A stretch of DNA of 64,000 nucleotides from Paratinospora sagittata (taxonomy: Eukaryota; Streptophyta; Magnoliopsida; Ranunculales; Menispermaceae). A model generated the notes under the pieces. The model saw nothing but the letters and a program-made list of their open reading frames with translations, did not search any database and was not told where the DNA came from. Within the stretch, counting starts at the first letter, position 1. Each line of letters starts with the position of its first letter. Positions 10,801 through 25,600 of the stretch are shown here, one piece after another. Location: NCBI GenBank assembly GCA_035771175.1, contig CM069612.1:27200987-27264986 (forward strand), in the 5' to 3' direction. The position numbers and the translations under genes are program-made.

Positions 10801-12024
10801 GTGAAGGGCTCAGGGTGGGACTGGAATGCTCTATCAGGTTTACTCCCTTTTGAGGTTGAAAATAAACTTGCTGCTGTGCTCTTATGGGATGAGGAAGAGG
10901 TTGCAGATGGCATATGTTGGGGAGCTTCTAAGAGTGGCATATTAACGGTGACCTCTGCTTATACTATTTCTACTGGCACTCTTATAGGAGATCCTAATTC
11001 CCTTTGGAGGATGATTTGGAAGCTTAAAGCTCCTCAAAGATGCAAGATTTTTTTGTGGATGGTTGCGCATCGAAAGATCATGTGCAATGCTGAGCGGATG
11101 AAAAGGGGTTTCACCATGGCATCTGACTGTATTGAATGTGTGGGATGTATCGAGGATGTTGATCATATTTTTCGAAATTGCTCTAGAGCCGTGCAATTAT
11201 GGAAGCGTCTATTGCAGCCAGTTGAGTATCATCTTCAGAGCAATTTGGATTTCCAAAGCTGGCTTGCTCATAATCTTGCTGGCGTTAATGATTGTAATGT
11301 TGACTATGACTGGGCTTCCTACTTTACAGTTGCCGTGTGGGCTCTTTGGAAATGGAGGAATGATTTAGTTTTTCGTAATCTTCGTTTTCACTTTGAGTAT
11401 AGCATGGCTTGGCTTAAAGGGCAAGTGGCTGAAATCATTCATGCTTTTCGAGCCAAAGTGGCGGTCCATGGTGCTGGACTGATAGAGAGGGTGAAGATGG
11501 TAGGCTGGTGTGCTCCCAACCATGGTTGGACTAAGCTTAATACTGATGGATGTCTTAAGAAAGCTTCATCGCGAGCAGGGGGTGGCGGTCTTCTCCGTGA
11601 CTATCGTGGTATGTGGTTGAGGGGGTTTGTGGCTAATATTGGGTCTTGTACTGCAACTGAAGCTGAATTATGGGCTGCTGTTCATGGCCTACGTCTTGCT
11701 TGGGATGAGGGCCATCGTTCTATAGTCTTCGAAACAGATTCGGCTATGGTGGCTGGTTGGTTAAAAGGCAACAGTATGCCGCAGCTTAGCCTTTCCAACT
11801 TGGTAAATGAGTGTAGAAGACTCCTTCAGAGAGATTGGATAGTTCAAGTTGAGCATATTTATAGAGAAGGTAATAGAGCAGCAGACTATTTGGCTACTGA
11901 GGCTTTGAAGTTCAATCGGGGAGTGTGTATCCTGTCTTCCCCTCCCCGTGGGTTATTCAATATTTTGAGGGAAGATGCAACTGGGGTTACTTGGCCTAGG
12001 AAAGTTCGAGATGTAGTGTGCTAG
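7897..12024 (+). CDS. LINE ORF2: endonuclease, reverse transcriptase, RNase H
   Basis: The 1375-residue enzyme nicks target DNA and reverse-transcribes element RNA at the nick (target-primed reverse transcription). Domains in order: apurinic-type endonuclease at about 1-230, with NCQGA, the Glu in LLEPK, GDFNAV, LDRVL and the SDH motif; reverse transcriptase at about 430-740, with APGPDGF, LRPISLCNVGYKL, FVPGRQITDN, the first catalytic Asp in KIDLEKAYDR, RGVRQGDAISPYLF and FADD at about 682; a zf-RVT segment at about 1035-1105; and an RNase H of RVT_3 type from about 1212 (NTDG, Glu in ATEAELWA, ETDS, and the final Asp in GNRAADYLA). All catalytic residues are present and no stop interrupts the frame. 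The frame is open from 7843, but MDFMIWNCQG at 7897 fits the usual start of the endonuclease. The plant-type RNase H tail places it in the RNase-H-bearing L1-like lineage. Confidence 0.93.
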   Translation: MDFMIWNCQGAASKEFHRSLKDLLKMHKPGILGLLEPKVSGSQADFLCKKLGFDEWVRVESLGFSGGIWVFWHSSCQINIIATHPQFIHMRVRDSSMHQWLLSVVYGSPTASLKKLLWRDLNKNVFDTSEPWIIAGDFNAVVCSEEVSSGNVVAHHGSSGFGDWIFDHDLLDMGFSGQAYTWSRGIGDQFKGARLDRVLCNLAWRHMFEDARVIHLPKHHSDHVPILVRLKGSSATVRPTQFKFQAAWLTHPGFYNVIKENWSRDRSLDTNNRHIASVLTSWNSTEFGSISRRKKRLWARLAGIQRVLSKHPTHRIHLLESKLKKELDLVLYQEELSWFQKSRADWILSGDRNTKFYHATTVIRRSRNVIGRLKGADGNWVSDSAQLKHLIQDFYTRLFSKEPCGDMSDFPKGGFPILDGAVMARIHQPFEIEEIRQALFDMAPFKAPGPDGFHAGFYQRLWPTVGPSVYKLVQDFWASGKLPDGINDTLLVLVPKVQHLELLTQLRPISLCNVGYKLITKAMTNRLKMILPSLVSPNQSSFVPGRQITDNVIVYQEVLHSMRTKKSGVSHMAIKIDLEKAYDRLSWDFIEDSLKEIGLGDGWIRNVMHCVSSSRMSIVWNGDLLDCFSPERGVRQGDAISPYLFALCIERLGHLINGAVERKEWKPIQFSRNGPSISHLFFADDMVLFAEASTEQIKVIMKCLDLFCVCSGQRVNYQKSHIFVSHNVELAVAQDISTISGIPLTDNLGRYLGAPSIHGRVRPVDFQYIIERVTTRLEGWKTKFLSFAGRLVLVKSVLNSILMYIMQTMVLPIGVCNTIDKLVRRFLWGGSNEKQGVNLIKWEIIIKPMEDGGLGIKSMAHMNLAFLAKLGWRLITDKNSFWARVVSMKYLHREATIDRLQPKNGASNAWRGIVKASPILRSGVRALVRNGKDTLFWLDTWVGEVALINMKMRDLSLVEMYRPVSSYWVKGSGWDWNALSGLLPFEVENKLAAVLLWDEEEVADGICWGASKSGILTVTSAYTISTGTLIGDPNSLWRMIWKLKAPQRCKIFLWMVAHRKIMCNAERMKRGFTMASDCIECVGCIEDVDHIFRNCSRAVQLWKRLLQPVEYHLQSNLDFQSWLAHNLAGVNDCNVDYDWASYFTVAVWALWKWRNDLVFRNLRFHFEYSMAWLKGQVAEIIHAFRAKVAVHGAGLIERVKMVGWCAPNHGWTKLNTDGCLKKASSRAGGGGLLRDYRGMWLRGFVANIGSCTATEAELWAAVHGLRLAWDEGHRSIVFETDSAMVAGWLKGNSMPQLSLSNLVNECRRLLQRDWIVQVEHIYREGNRAADYLATEALKFNRGVCILSSPPRGLFNILREDATGVTWPRKVRDVVC

Positions 12025-12076
12025 TTGTTCTTGCTGGGTATTCCCCCTCTTTTTCTTTCAAAAAAATAACTAATTT

Positions 12077-13231
12077 GTTATAAATTGACCAGTAAACTAT
12101 CTGGCAACAAATAATGTGGCGACACCACATAAATTCTAAATTTACTGACTTAGAACTAATGAGAATTTTTAAAAAAATAAAAAATAAAAAAAATGAAGGT
12201 GTCTTTCACTCAAGTGGCACCTAATAAGCAAATTTGAAATTCACCATGTGCCACATCATTTATTGATTGGACATTAACATTATTAACTTAAGACAAATAA
12301 ATTATTATTTCTATTTTCAGTTTTTTTTTAATTTCCTCTAACAATCAAAAGCCCCTTTGGATGTCTATCACTCAATAAAAAATTGTAAAATATCATATTA
12401 CATCGACGGAGATCATGTAGGCCCTGGTTTGTTGACTTCAAGGGTAAGCAGAAAAAAAAAGAATGCTACGACTATGGCACGTGTCATCTACTTGCCACGT
12501 TGAAACGTTTCTGATCATAAGCATCTATCTTTGATAACATAAATTTTTAATTAAAATATTTTAAGTGGACTCAATAACTTAAATAATTCCGCCGTTTCGA
12601 ATGTTTGTTCAACTACGGGCCCTTGACTGACGCCTTGGCAAGAAGAAGCAAAACAAATTTAATTGAGTTACTTGAACCATTAAATAAATAAATATAAAAA
12701 ACATAATAAAAAAATACTTTAAAATCCACAAACATTATTTTTCCTGTGCTAGAAAGTACGTGAAAGCCACTGACCATGCCACGTCAGCGTGATTCTCCTT
12801 TACACTACACATCATTAAAAATTTAATACTAATAGAGTAAAATAAAGTAAGTTTTTTTTAAAAAAAAAACCTGAAATATCAACTTTTAAACCAAAAACCT
12901 ATAAATATGATGCTTTCCTCTTCGTAGAATCTGTCTTTTTTTTTTTTTTACTTTCACTTTAGTCTATTTTGTGATTACAGTTTAAGAATTAAATTAAATT
13001 ATTTTTAAAATACATTAATATATATATAATGTCAAAACTTTTTAACTTTGCCACTTTTTAAAGATATCCTTAAATTACTCTTTATTTTTTAAAAGTTTTA
13101 TTATTTATTAAATTTAAATATTAGGAGTAATATGGTAATATATCATTAATAATTGATCCAATTATACCACTATTTACTATTTACTATATATATATTACAT
13201 AATATCATCCGTTAACTAATGTTACTTCTCT
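12077..13231. other. intergenic, AT-rich, no gene seen
   Basis: Low-complexity AT-rich DNA with long A and T runs follows the LINE. Scattered ACGT cores occur (for example GGCACGTGTCATC near 12477). I see no supported gene or transposon here. Confidence 0.55.
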
Positions 13232-13637
13232 TAAGGCCGTGTAAGATAGAATAAGATAAAATTATTTTTTGTTTAATTTCTATGTTTGGCTGCCAGATTG
13301 GATAATATAAAAAAATAATCTCATTTAATTTTTTGGTCTCGTTCTAACGGGATAAAATAGTAACAACCCAAAGCTTGAGATTAATCTCTTTCGTTTCATT
13401 GCGAGTTCATAGGTACTCTTCGCTCTTCTTCTTTATTCTTCGTCTCTTTTTTCTTTTTTTTTAAAGTTAACTTGGCTTTGCTTTTTTTTTTAAGTAATTG
13501 CAAGTTTTTTTTTTAATCCTATCCTATAATTCTCCTAAATAATATTAAAATTAATCTAATCTTATCTTATTCTATCTAATTTAATTTAATTCTATAAAAA
13601 TAATTTTATCATATTATGTGCACCAAACGAACCCTAA
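13232..13637. mobile_element. PIF/Harbinger-like MITE (400 bp), target duplication TAA
   Basis: The element 13235-13634 is flanked by TAA on each side. Its ends are an imperfect inverted repeat: GGCCGTGTAAG at the left, and GGGTTCGTTTGGTG on the opposite strand at the right. The arms continue inward with nearly the same sequence (AGATAAAATTATTTTTT against TGATAAAATTATTTTTA). Size, a 3-bp TAA-type duplication and the G-rich GTTTGG-like end fit Tourist/Harbinger MITEs. There is no coding capacity. Confidence 0.7.
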
Positions 13638-14410
13638 ATGTCATTGGTAATAATCAAGTTATTTATTATTACAACTTTAATTAAATCTTCGAATAAGGTT
13701 GTTGAAACTTTGGAGGGCCCACGACCCCACAAAGCCCAATCTCTGTATCTTTGCTTGAAGATGAGATTTGATTTCGATTCTTTATTCCAAGTTTTAATCT
13801 TACAATTTTTGTGTTATTTTGTATGATTAGCATCGAGCAAGGAGAAGGCCAAAGCCAAAATGGATAATGTTTCCTCAATTTTTTATTATTTTATTTTATT
13901 CGTAATTCTAATAATCTCAAGTTGATAATCCGTCCATGGATAATCTTCTTTTAATTTAATTTAATAGTGAAATAATTAGTCTTTTTAAAATCCCCAAAAA
14001 TATATAATAATAAGATTTTTGGAGAGTGGAAATCCGACTCGGCATAAAGAAAAGTGAAAAGATTAAAAAAAAAAGAAAAAGAAAAAGAAAAAAAGAAAAA
14101 AAAGCGCCTCTCTTTACAATTATATGTGATCTTTGTTGTTAATGGTATCCGAGAAGCCACTTAGATATTCAACTAATAGCCTTAATTTCTTGTGTGCCAA
14201 ATTGCACTCTCATTTATTCATGACCTAGCATTAGAAATTTAACAATAGGAAAATATTAATCTAAGTACAATTTTTATAATTATATGTGTAACTACAGATA
14301 TATATTTATTATATATTAATATTTTACACATCTTAAGGTGTGTAATAAATAATTTAATAAGTATAAATGAGTAGTTTCATATGCAGTTGCAATATTTTAC
14401 GGTTAGATTA

Positions 14411-14443
<33 letters not shown>

Positions 14444-15650
14444 GACATACAAATTTTATACTAAGGTTATAATTAAATGGTTTCCCGCTTATATCATTTT
14501 GAAACGAGAATCTTTCCAAAACTTCAAATTTACTTTCTTTTTTTTTTTTCTTTTTTTTTTGATTGGATGTATTGTTTACTTTCATTTTTTTAAGATGTGG
14601 GCATAAGACCTAATTGAGAACTTTTGTCTACATCACATACAAAGTTTGATTTATTTGTTTCACTATTTGAGCTAATTTGTCATTAAAGTTGGTTGATTTC
14701 TTGGTTGTTTCTTTCTACATTATGATTTTTCATGCATTTTTTTTAGAACTATTAGAGAAATTAAGTGTATTTTAAGGAGAGCGGTGGGTGAGATATTGGT
14801 GCCTTTTCCTTTTAAGAGTAGGTATGGGTTTGCCGCTTATCTTGAAGGGATCTTACAAAGGGATTTCAGTGCACTGTGTGTGCTCTTTTAAATTTTTATT
14901 TTTTGTTCGCAAAAATTCAAATAAATGAGATCAAAATTTGTGAACAAAACAAAGCCACTTGTGTAAGTTTCATTAATCTTTTATAACCTAATTATTAATT
15001 TGTAAAATAGTATTTCAGTTCATATCATGACTTTATTATTTTTGTTATTTATAATATAGATAGAGATAGAAGCGCGGGTCTTGCTATAATGGTTGAAGTT
15101 TTTCCAAATTAAAATATATCTTTAACATAGAAGTAAGGTTACATATACTGAATACATCTATTGATTTAATCTTTTATAACATAAACAAAGATAATTAAAA
15201 AGATATAATTAAATTTACCATAACTATTATCAATTTAAACCTACTTCCTCATCAAAGATGAAATCAATATTTAGATTAAAAATAATTATGACATTCTTAT
15301 TTATCTTTGCCAATATTATTTTAAGTACTTGAGAGTCAAATAAAAAAGGAATACTTATTGAATGAGTCTCCCATTATTTTCAGATTAGAAAAAGAAAATG
15401 TATATAACTTGACCTCCACATTGGAGAAAATATTTTCAAATCCAAACCCCCTGACTATCATTGAGTTAAATATAATGTAGAAAAACATGTAATTTCTTTA
15501 AAATACAAAATACGATGATCTAAGAATTTTACTATTTTCTTTGATTTTCGCATAAGACACATTACTCCGAGCCAAGGTATATACATTGACAACTTAGTCG
15601 TGAAGCAATTGATTTCATATTGAGAAACAAAGATATATATATATATATAT
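13638..15650. other. intergenic, AT-rich with simple repeats, no gene seen
   Basis: The stretch holds purine-rich and T-rich runs (near 14066-14103 and 14537-14560), a long (TA)n tract at about 14417-14443 and another ending at 15650. Short open frames here are low-complexity and have no recognisable motif. Confidence 0.55.
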
Positions 15651-17059
15651 ACTTTTGACATGATTACCCTTAAAAAAATAAAATAATATCACAAATGTCA
15701 TTTATATACAAATATTGTCAGGTTTGCCCTACTTTACTGTTTCTTGCACAGTCAGCGCGCCACACAAGCGTCACTTCGACGTGGAGGTGACATTTTTCTT
15801 AAGTGAAGGGAAGGCGTTTCCTTCACAATTTTTTTTTATGTGAATGAAAGGCGTCTTTTGAAAAGACGTATTCCCTTCAAAATATATATATTTTTTAAAA
15901 CGGAAGGCGTCTTTCTAAAAGACGCATTTTGTTAAATTTTTTTTTTTTTACACTTCCAGAAACGACCATTGAAGCAACTCCGTATTCACGGTTTAAAACG
16001 AAAAAATTGCGAAAGTTGCAGTAACACACGGTATCATTATCGCAGAGAGCTCAGAAGCTCGTTAACGGCGATTTAAAACAAGAAGAAGAAGAAGAAGAAG
16101 AAGAAGAAGAAAGATGTGGTCAGGGAGTGGAAGAAGCAGAAGAACGGTGAGGTTGTTCTGTCCGGCTGTGTCTAAGGCGATTCAGTTAGTAGTAGCAGTA
16201 GGGTTGGAAGAGCAGCAGAAGCTGGATCTCGGTTCCATTGCTTGGAACTTCTTCATCAGGCAAAAAGAAGAAATCCCCTAAAATTTTGAAATGGGTGTTT
16301 GATTTTGGTGGATTTCGAACATGGGTAGCATATGATTTGAGCTGATTTTGGTGTTATTTTTTTAATTGATTAGTAAGATTTACATATTTTCCCTCTCTTA
16401 GAGAGTATTACTAGTGTACTACTTCTACTTCTTCTCACTCAACCTGTAATTTTCTCAAGCCTTTTTGTTCAATTTTATTAACTGGGTCTTTTTTTTAAGT
16501 GTTATTTCATCAAAATCTTGAAATGGGTGTTTGATTTTGGTTGATGGAGAACATGGGTGAGATCTAATTTGTGGTAATCTTGATTTTTTTTAATGGTTTG
16601 ATTAGTGGAAGGGGTGGTGGTTTTAATATGAGGTATTCAAGCAAGATCCAGAACCAAGGAAATGAAAAAAAAAAAAATTTAAACAAGGAGGTGCAAGATC
16701 AGATGGGAAGAAATGAAAAAAAAAAAATTAAACAGAAGACGTCTTTTAGAAATACGTCTTATGTTTTTTTTAAAAAAATTTTGAAGAAAAGACGCCTTCC
16801 CTTCACCTAAAAAAAAATGTGAAGGAAATGCGTCTTTTCAAAAGACGCCTTCCATTCACATAAAAAAAATTATGAAGGAAAGACGTCTTTTGAAATAATG
16901 CCTTCATTTCACTTAAAAAAAATGTCACCTTCGCGTCGACGTGGCGCTTGTGTGACGCGTTAACTGTGCAAAAAATAGTAAAATAAGGCAAACCTGACAA
17001 TATTTGTGTATGAATAACATTTGTGATATTATTTTATTTTTTAAGGATAATCAAAAGTC
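15651..17059. mobile_element. foldback / long-TIR non-autonomous DNA transposon (~1.4 kb)
   Basis: Two arms of about 300-350 bases are inverted copies of each other: 15651-15952, and 16708-17059 on the opposite strand. Shared landmarks, in order inward, are CTTTTGA..GATTA, AATAATATCACAAATGT, AATATTGTCAGGTTTGCC, CACACAAGCG, the GACGTGG/GACGCG region, several GGCGTCTTTT..AAAAGACG palindromes, and CTAAAAGACG. Both outer ends meet (AT)n tracts, so the target duplication cannot be read. The interior has no ORF of note, a (GAA)n tract near 16081-16110, and a pair of ~46-bp direct repeats (16281-16326, 16512-16558). Long TIRs without a transposase suggest a non-autonomous MULE-type or foldback element. 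It ends 85 bases before the first ATG of the SRLK frame. Confidence 0.75.
16281..16558 (+). repeat. direct repeat pair inside the foldback element
   Basis: A segment of about 46 bases containing GAAATGGGTGTTTGATTTTGG and ending in ACATGGGT occurs at 16281-16326 and again at 16512-16558. Spacing is about 230 bases, and the copies differ at a few positions. It indicates an internal duplication of the element's unique core. Confidence 0.7.
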
Positions 17060-17287
17060 ATATATATATATATATATATATAAAGTGTTGGATAGCTATT
17101 CAACTGCCAGATCTACACGATTGGACACACTTTTTCTCACACAATGAGCGGCGTGAGAACTTGGAAACTTACCATCAACGGTCAACTGTTCTCATTTCTT
17201 TCTAAGAACAAAACTAACGCACAAAAATTTCTTCATCATCTTCTTCTTCTTCTTCTTCAACAGCCTCTGTCTAGAAGAAAAATAATA

Positions 17288-22000
<4,713 letters not shown>

Positions 22001-22616
22001 CTGTGAATTTTATCTGTTTAATTTCTTCTTCTTTTAAGGCTCATTTTGTAAATTCGAAAAATTGTGAATTCAGTTCTTGTAATGCCTTTTGTACTTGTAG
22101 AGAGGGAAAAGAAAAAGAACGATTTTACAGGAAATATAAATTTAGATGTTCTTGCTACCTAGTTTTAGTTTTTCCATGAAAAAATAGTGGTAAAGCATGC
22201 ATCAATCGAAGCGAATTGCAAATCAAACTATTAAATCCAAAAGAATGTCAAAATCAACCCACACAAGAATGCACAAATTTACGCAGTTCGACGAGAGAAA
22301 TAAATCACTAATGGGGAGAATTCAAATAGGGTTACAACGTTTGCTCAAATCTATTTTCACACATAAATCTAAAGTTTTCTTGTACCCAATTCTCACACAC
22401 CCAAGGGTTTATACAAGAATTAATAACCCAACTCATACCAAAATGTTCAAAATACTCTTAATGAATACAAGCTAATAAATCAACAGGAGTTTCATATATT
22501 GAACAAATTTTCAAAGCATAAGTAAACATAACAATTGATATACAAGATTAAACGAATTATAAGTTATTTCAAATGGTCTCGAATTCAATAATATAGAGCT
22601 CCTAATGGCAGCGGCT
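22001..22616. other. intergenic spacer between the two convergent SRLK genes
   Basis: About 0.6 kb separates the two stop codons, so the 3' UTRs may approach or overlap each other. Positions 22190-22480 contain a repeat-like stretch (ACGCAGTTCGACGAGAG), but I cannot define an element. No gene is supported. Confidence 0.5.
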
Positions 22617-25600
22617 CTATCGACCTTCGACCACAGTAGTTGATATTTCATTTATGGAGCGAGATCCAGTTCCTGTAGTAGATGAGTCTGGATCCCTGGG
22701 ATGACTAGTCACAACAAATGCAGGCTGCTTAATTGAAGGAATTGATGTTTCATTGCCTAACATGAAGACGACGCTGGACATTGTTGGCCTATCTTTTGCA
22801 TTTTCTTGAACACACAAGATCCCAACTTGAATGCAGTTTAGAACCTCTTGTTCAGGATATGAATCAGCCATCGAAGGGTCAACTAGTTCCAAAGGTCTGC
22901 CATCTTTCCATAGCTCCCATGCCTGTACTAGTTTCACATTAATTATCGTCTTTAATAATGAAAGAAACTAGGATCGATTTTGATCTATAGCTTACAAATT
23001 ACCTTTAGATGATTTTTTTTTTGAAAGGAAACACCTTTAGATGATTATACTTACATGCTTTAGTAAATTCATTGAGGGATCTTCATGGTAATAACCACTG
23101 TTCTTCGTGCCACTAATGATCTCTAATAGTAAGACTCCGAAGCTAAATACGTCGGATTTTATGGAGAATAATCCATCCATTGCATATTCTGGAGACATAT
23201 AACCACTGCAGGAAAATGTAATCACAAGAAAGCCTTTAGTCTCATCAATCTAATATGATTGTACTTAATTCAACTCGACAACACTTCTTCCCAACTATAA
23301 AAGGTTGGCTACATGAACTCGTCTCTTTCATTAAATGCTATGTTGATAGATATATGACAAGTAGTTATATGTTTCTTGGTAACTTTTGGTATGTGTGTGA
23401 CTAAAATAACTTTCACCTTAGATATGAACAAGTTCATCATATGATATATATAAGTTGAGATCTCACTTTCATTAGAACCGAGGCCTTTTAGAATAAAACC
23501 ACGCACCTGGGCTCCGAAGTAGTGAAGTTAGGGAAAGTATCATTACTATTTGAAATCTAGGCTCACCTAACGAGTGATATAGTGAAGTGAAGTATACCTA
23601 ATAGGGCTAGAAAGTCTTTGAATGAAATAGTATATATGTTTGTGTGCATTTGTTGTGGTACTTACTAAGTCCCGACAACTCTATTAGTGTTTGCTTGAAT
23701 TTGGTTGCCTCCAAATATTCTTGCCATTCCAAAATCCGAAATCTTAGGATTCATCTCTGCGTCCAGTAGAATATTGCTTGCTTTCAAGTCCCTATGAATA
23801 ATTCTCAATCTCGAGTCTTGATGAAGATAAAGGACTCCTCGAGCAATTCCAAGAATAATTTCGTAGCGCAACCTCCAATCCAATAAACCGCTTCTAGTTT
23901 GATCTGTCTTAAAATTGCTCAAGTTATTCAGCAAAGAATTTTACAAACTCTACAAACAATCCAACAGTGGCAAAATGTAAGGAACTAGTATCAATCGAAG
24001 CGCACCGAAGAGAAAGAAGTCCAAGCTTTTATTAGGCATGTATTCATAAATCAACATCTTTTCTTCTCCTTCGACGCAGCAGCCCAGAATCTGAACAAGA
24101 TTCCTATGTTGAAGTTTTGCAATTAGCATAACTTCATTTTTGAATTCATTTACTCCTTGCCCTGAATTTTTCGACAATCTCTTCACAGCCATTTCGCGCC
24201 CATCAATTAGCCTACCCTGAGAATTTTTCATTTGAACTTAGCTCAAACTAATCATTTTCTCTAACTCTTTTCTAGCTTACAGCAAAATGAGACAACCGAA
24301 TTCAACAAAGGACTTGCGAAAAACAGAGCTTACCTTGTAAACAGAACCGAAACCACCGGATCCAAGCTTATTACTAGAAGAGAAATCCTCTGTGGCAGCC
24401 ATCATTGTATCAAGATCAAAGATTGGTAAATCAAAGTTTGCATTAGTTTCTTCAAGGTGCTTTGCACATGGAGAGCCCTTGTAACTTTCTGAGTTAGACA
24501 CATTAAATAGTAGCCTTTGAATTCTTTCTTTCTTCATCAAGCCTGAAAATGGTATTATACCCAAAAAGACGAAAAAAATAATGAGTAATATTTTTCTCCC
24601 CCTTCTTCATCAACATATTAAGATGGAAATAATGGCTTCTATTACCTCTTCTCTTTGTTTTCTTCAACCACCAGTATATAACTGAAGTCAAGATCAGTAA
24701 CCCAACAACAATAGCCACACACAGGATCACCACCTTTTTCTTGGTGAAAAAACCCTTTGATTTTCTCATTGCATTTTCTGCTAAAATAATCATTTTAGCT
24801 AGTTGTTAGAAAACTGTTAATTGTAAAACACACATAAAATACACGCAAAACAAAAAGTGGAAGACACTTGATTTTTATGTGGTTTGTAAAATCCTTACCT
24901 ATATTGAGTATACCAACACTCTTTCTATATCAAATTGATGTTTACAGTGAAATCTTACTCTCATCGCTCTCTTTTTTTTTTTCCTCTCTCATTTGCAATT
25001 AAAATCCTAACAAACAATTGAGTTTTTATAAACTAAAATAATAATCCCACATCGGATAGAGACAAGTTCATCATATAATTGTGATCTTATCCTCAATAGT
25101 ACTAATGCCTTTTAAAGTGATACCTCATCTGCAGGTGATTAAGTTGGGGACAATATCAGTAATAGTTTAAGATCCATGTTGCCCAACACACCAAAAAGTC
25201 TATATACAAACTCACTCATAGGGGTATAGTTATCACTCCAAAACAAATAAGGAATCTTATCCCGCAAGACCCAAACGAGTTACTCCTAAACTTATGGAGC
25301 TTAATCCCCCATGAATCAATGTTGCACCATAATTCTGATTCAGGCTTTACACTCCAACAATCTTCAAAATTGCTAAGAAAAAGAAAAAGAAAATAAAAGA
25401 TCAAACAGCACCTTAAGACTCACCTAATGCAATGGCATCAACTCGAACATACAAATCTTGCCCTCCATCAGCATACTCTCTAATATCAGTCAGGGCCCCA
25501 AACCACGCCAAGCACCCACTTCCTTGTCCATTAACATCAGCACTAGCAAACCCAGTGCAAGAACAGTTCTTCCTACACTCAATCTCACAATCTTTGAGTC

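Larger units (their letters stand above)
4452..12076 (+). mobile_element. complete LINE (non-LTR retrotransposon) with 12-bp target duplication
   Basis: The element body runs from 4464 to 12064. It is flanked by AATAACTAATTT at 4452-4463 and 12065-12076, a 12-bp target-site duplication (its first As are ambiguous with the tail). It has a 5' UTR of about 1.18 kb, ORF1 (5645-7834), ORF2 (7897-12024), a 3' UTR of only about 35 bases and a short A tail. Both ORFs are open end to end, with all expected domains. The full 5' end is unusual, since most plant LINE copies are 5'-truncated. It inserted in intergenic DNA between the kinase pseudogene and the SRLK pair. Confidence 0.92.
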
